A stretch of 6,904 nt of DNA from the NCBI GenBank assembly GCA_034433775.1, contig DAOUAI010000118.1:1-6904 (forward strand), in the 5' to 3' direction. A program made the translations under genes and the position numbers. The stretch is from CALJTV01 sp034433775. GTDB lineage: Bacteria; Chloroflexota; Dehalococcoidia; GIF9; UBA5629. The notes beneath the pieces are model-generated. The model did not search any database. It was given only the letters and a program-made list of their open reading frames with translations, and was not told the DNA's origin. The number at the start of each line of letters is the position of its first letter. The stretch's first letter is position 1. Shown here piece by piece: positions 5,927 through 6,904 of this stretch.

Positions 5927-6904
5927 CTACCTCACACTTCGCTGGTAAAGCAGTGTCGCAAAGTCTTTGCCCAGTGGACTTAGCCCTCCAGCAAGCACAT
6001 TCTGCAAGCCAGCTTGATTTAGGGCACGATTGATCTCAATGGCAGAAAGAGCCTTAGTTGCTGGACCATATTCCAAATAGGCAAAGAAATTCCTTGTCCA
6101 GAAAAAGGAGACGAAGTCCATCCCGGTAGCGTCTGCCAGGTCCAGCATATTGCGTATAAACCATATATCCAGTGGCTCCCAGAAGCTGTAAGCATCGCGG
6201 TTCATGACCTTTTCATCACCTAAGCCCTCAGCCACCAGCTCCTCAGGAAAGGCTTTCCACAGCCAGCTCTCGCTAACGGTCAGCCGCTTCCCCGCAGATT
6301 TAGCCCGCCGAGCATAGTCTAAAGCCCGCTGAATATAAAGGGCATTCCTATGCATGGGATAAATATGCAAGTCGATGTAGTCCAGACCTCGCATCTGGAA
6401 AAATCCCTCTATGTACTCAGCCGGCTCCCAGGTGCCGATTCCAGCTCCAATGAGCACCCCGCTGGAACGGTCAATCCTGCGCAAAGTATCAGCTACAAAG
6501 TCGTTCCATTCTGCCGGGGAGATACGAAATCCAGTAAGCCATCGTTGTGTAAGCGGCTCGTTAGTCAGGTTCAAATAGTCCGGTTTCACTTCACGGGCAA
6601 TCAGCAAAAGTTCATCCTGCAGACCTTTAAGGAAAGAGTCTGCAGTATATCTTGACCAGTCTACCTTTACCGGCGAATACGGTGTGCCCGAGAAAATAGC
6701 TCCGCCCTCCACCAGTACCTTAAGCCCACGGCGTTGGCATTCCTCCGTAATATTCTTGAAGAAATTCAGGTATTCTGTTGAGCGGGGAAAGTCGGGTTGT
6801 AACAGCGGAAACTTGATACCTATCACCACCCCCCTCACCCCCATTTCTTCAAGTCTGTCAAGAAGAACGAGGTTATATTCCCAGGCCTGCGAGGTAAGCA
6901 ACCA
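5927..6904 (-). CDS. Putative glycoside-hydrolase-like TIM-barrel protein, 5' partial
   Basis: The frame is open from the window edge to TAG at 5927-5929; 325 residues are visible and the N-terminus is outside, so no signal peptide can be assessed. The TTG at 6901 is simply the first possible start codon and need not be real. I do not recognise the exact family. The pattern resembles a clan-A (beta/alpha)8 glycosidase. A strand GVRGVVIGIKF is followed by helix and KVLVEGG, then strand DYLNLTNEP with Glu115 (counted from that TTG) as a candidate acid/base. Next come DYIDLHIYP (His179, Tyr181), then LTVSESWLW with Glu211 as a candidate nucleophile, and an aromatic strand MDFVSFFWTR. The two Glu are 96 residues apart, reasonable for strands 4 and 7 of such barrels. 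Function is inferred from layout only; it could be a cellulase/galactanase-like enzyme or a non-catalytic relative. It is separated by 136 bp from the AbfD-family gene and probably belongs to a different transcript. Confidence 0.6.
   Translation of the reverse strand, partial: WLLTSQAWEYNLVLLDRLEEMGVRGVVIGIKFPLLQPDFPRSTEYLNFFKNITEECQRRGLKVLVEGGAIFSGTPYSPVKVDWSRYTADSFLKGLQDELLLIAREVKPDYLNLTNEPLTQRWLTGFRISPAEWNDFVADTLRRIDRSSGVLIGAGIGTWEPAEYIEGFFQMRGLDYIDLHIYPMHRNALYIQRALDYARRAKSAGKRLTVSESWLWKAFPEELVAEGLGDEKVMNRDAYSFWEPLDIWFIRNMLDLADATGMDFVSFFWTRNFFAYLEYGPATKALSAIEINRALNQAGLQNVLAGGLSPLGKDFATLLYQRSVR

Noticed and set aside
5410..6033. 207-residue + strand ORF crossing the intergenic region
   Set aside because: It runs antisense through the start of the AbfD-family gene and the end of the glycosidase-like gene, shows no recognisable motif and has no ribosome site of note.
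1..6904. CRISPR array, tRNA/rRNA, insertion sequence or phage element
   Set aside because: No regularly spaced repeats, cloverleaf-like segment, transposase or terminal inverted repeats were seen; the window is nearly all ordinary coding sequence, and the longest gap between genes is 136 bp.

Overview
The window holds seven protein-coding genes in two convergent blocks, with almost no non-coding DNA. Nothing in it looks like an RNA gene, insertion sequence, CRISPR array or phage. The gene content is bacterial and points to an anaerobe: a formate dehydrogenase maturation factor, a MOSC protein, [4Fe-4S] quinolinate synthase and a [4Fe-4S]/FAD enzyme of the 4-hydroxybutyryl-CoA dehydratase family. 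A Chloroflexota (Dehalococcoidia-like) or clostridial/deltaproteobacterial anaerobe would fit. That assignment is inferred from gene content and cannot be settled from this sequence alone.

Left block (+ strand, 1-2478): the 3' part of a MOSC-domain protein, fdhD, nadA and cutA. Every junction overlaps (ATGA between MOSC and fdhD, 20 bp between fdhD and nadA, ATGATGG at nadA/cutA), so this is almost certainly one translationally coupled operon. Two genes belong to molybdenum/tungsten-cofactor and sulfur handling for formate dehydrogenase. One makes quinolinate for NAD, and one is a small trimeric metal-tolerance/regulatory protein.

A 67-bp convergent gap (2479-2545) separates this from the right block. 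It contains a weak hairpin and three clustered CTAG tetramers.

Right block (- strand, 2546-6904): read in its own direction it begins with a 5'-truncated putative glycosidase-like TIM-barrel protein, then a 136-bp intergenic region. That region has a good promoter -10 box, TGTGA direct repeats and a strong Shine-Dalgarno. Next comes a 498-residue 4-hydroxybutyryl-CoA dehydratase-family flavoprotein, followed after only 2 nt by recN (DNA double-strand-break repair ATPase). The dehydratase-family protein keeps all four iron-sulfur cluster ligands. Compared from memory with the Clostridium aminobutyricum enzyme, it differs at several active-site positions, including a Glu-to-Gly change, so its substrate may be different. 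This is the most interesting item in the window. I see no complete undescribed multi-gene system.
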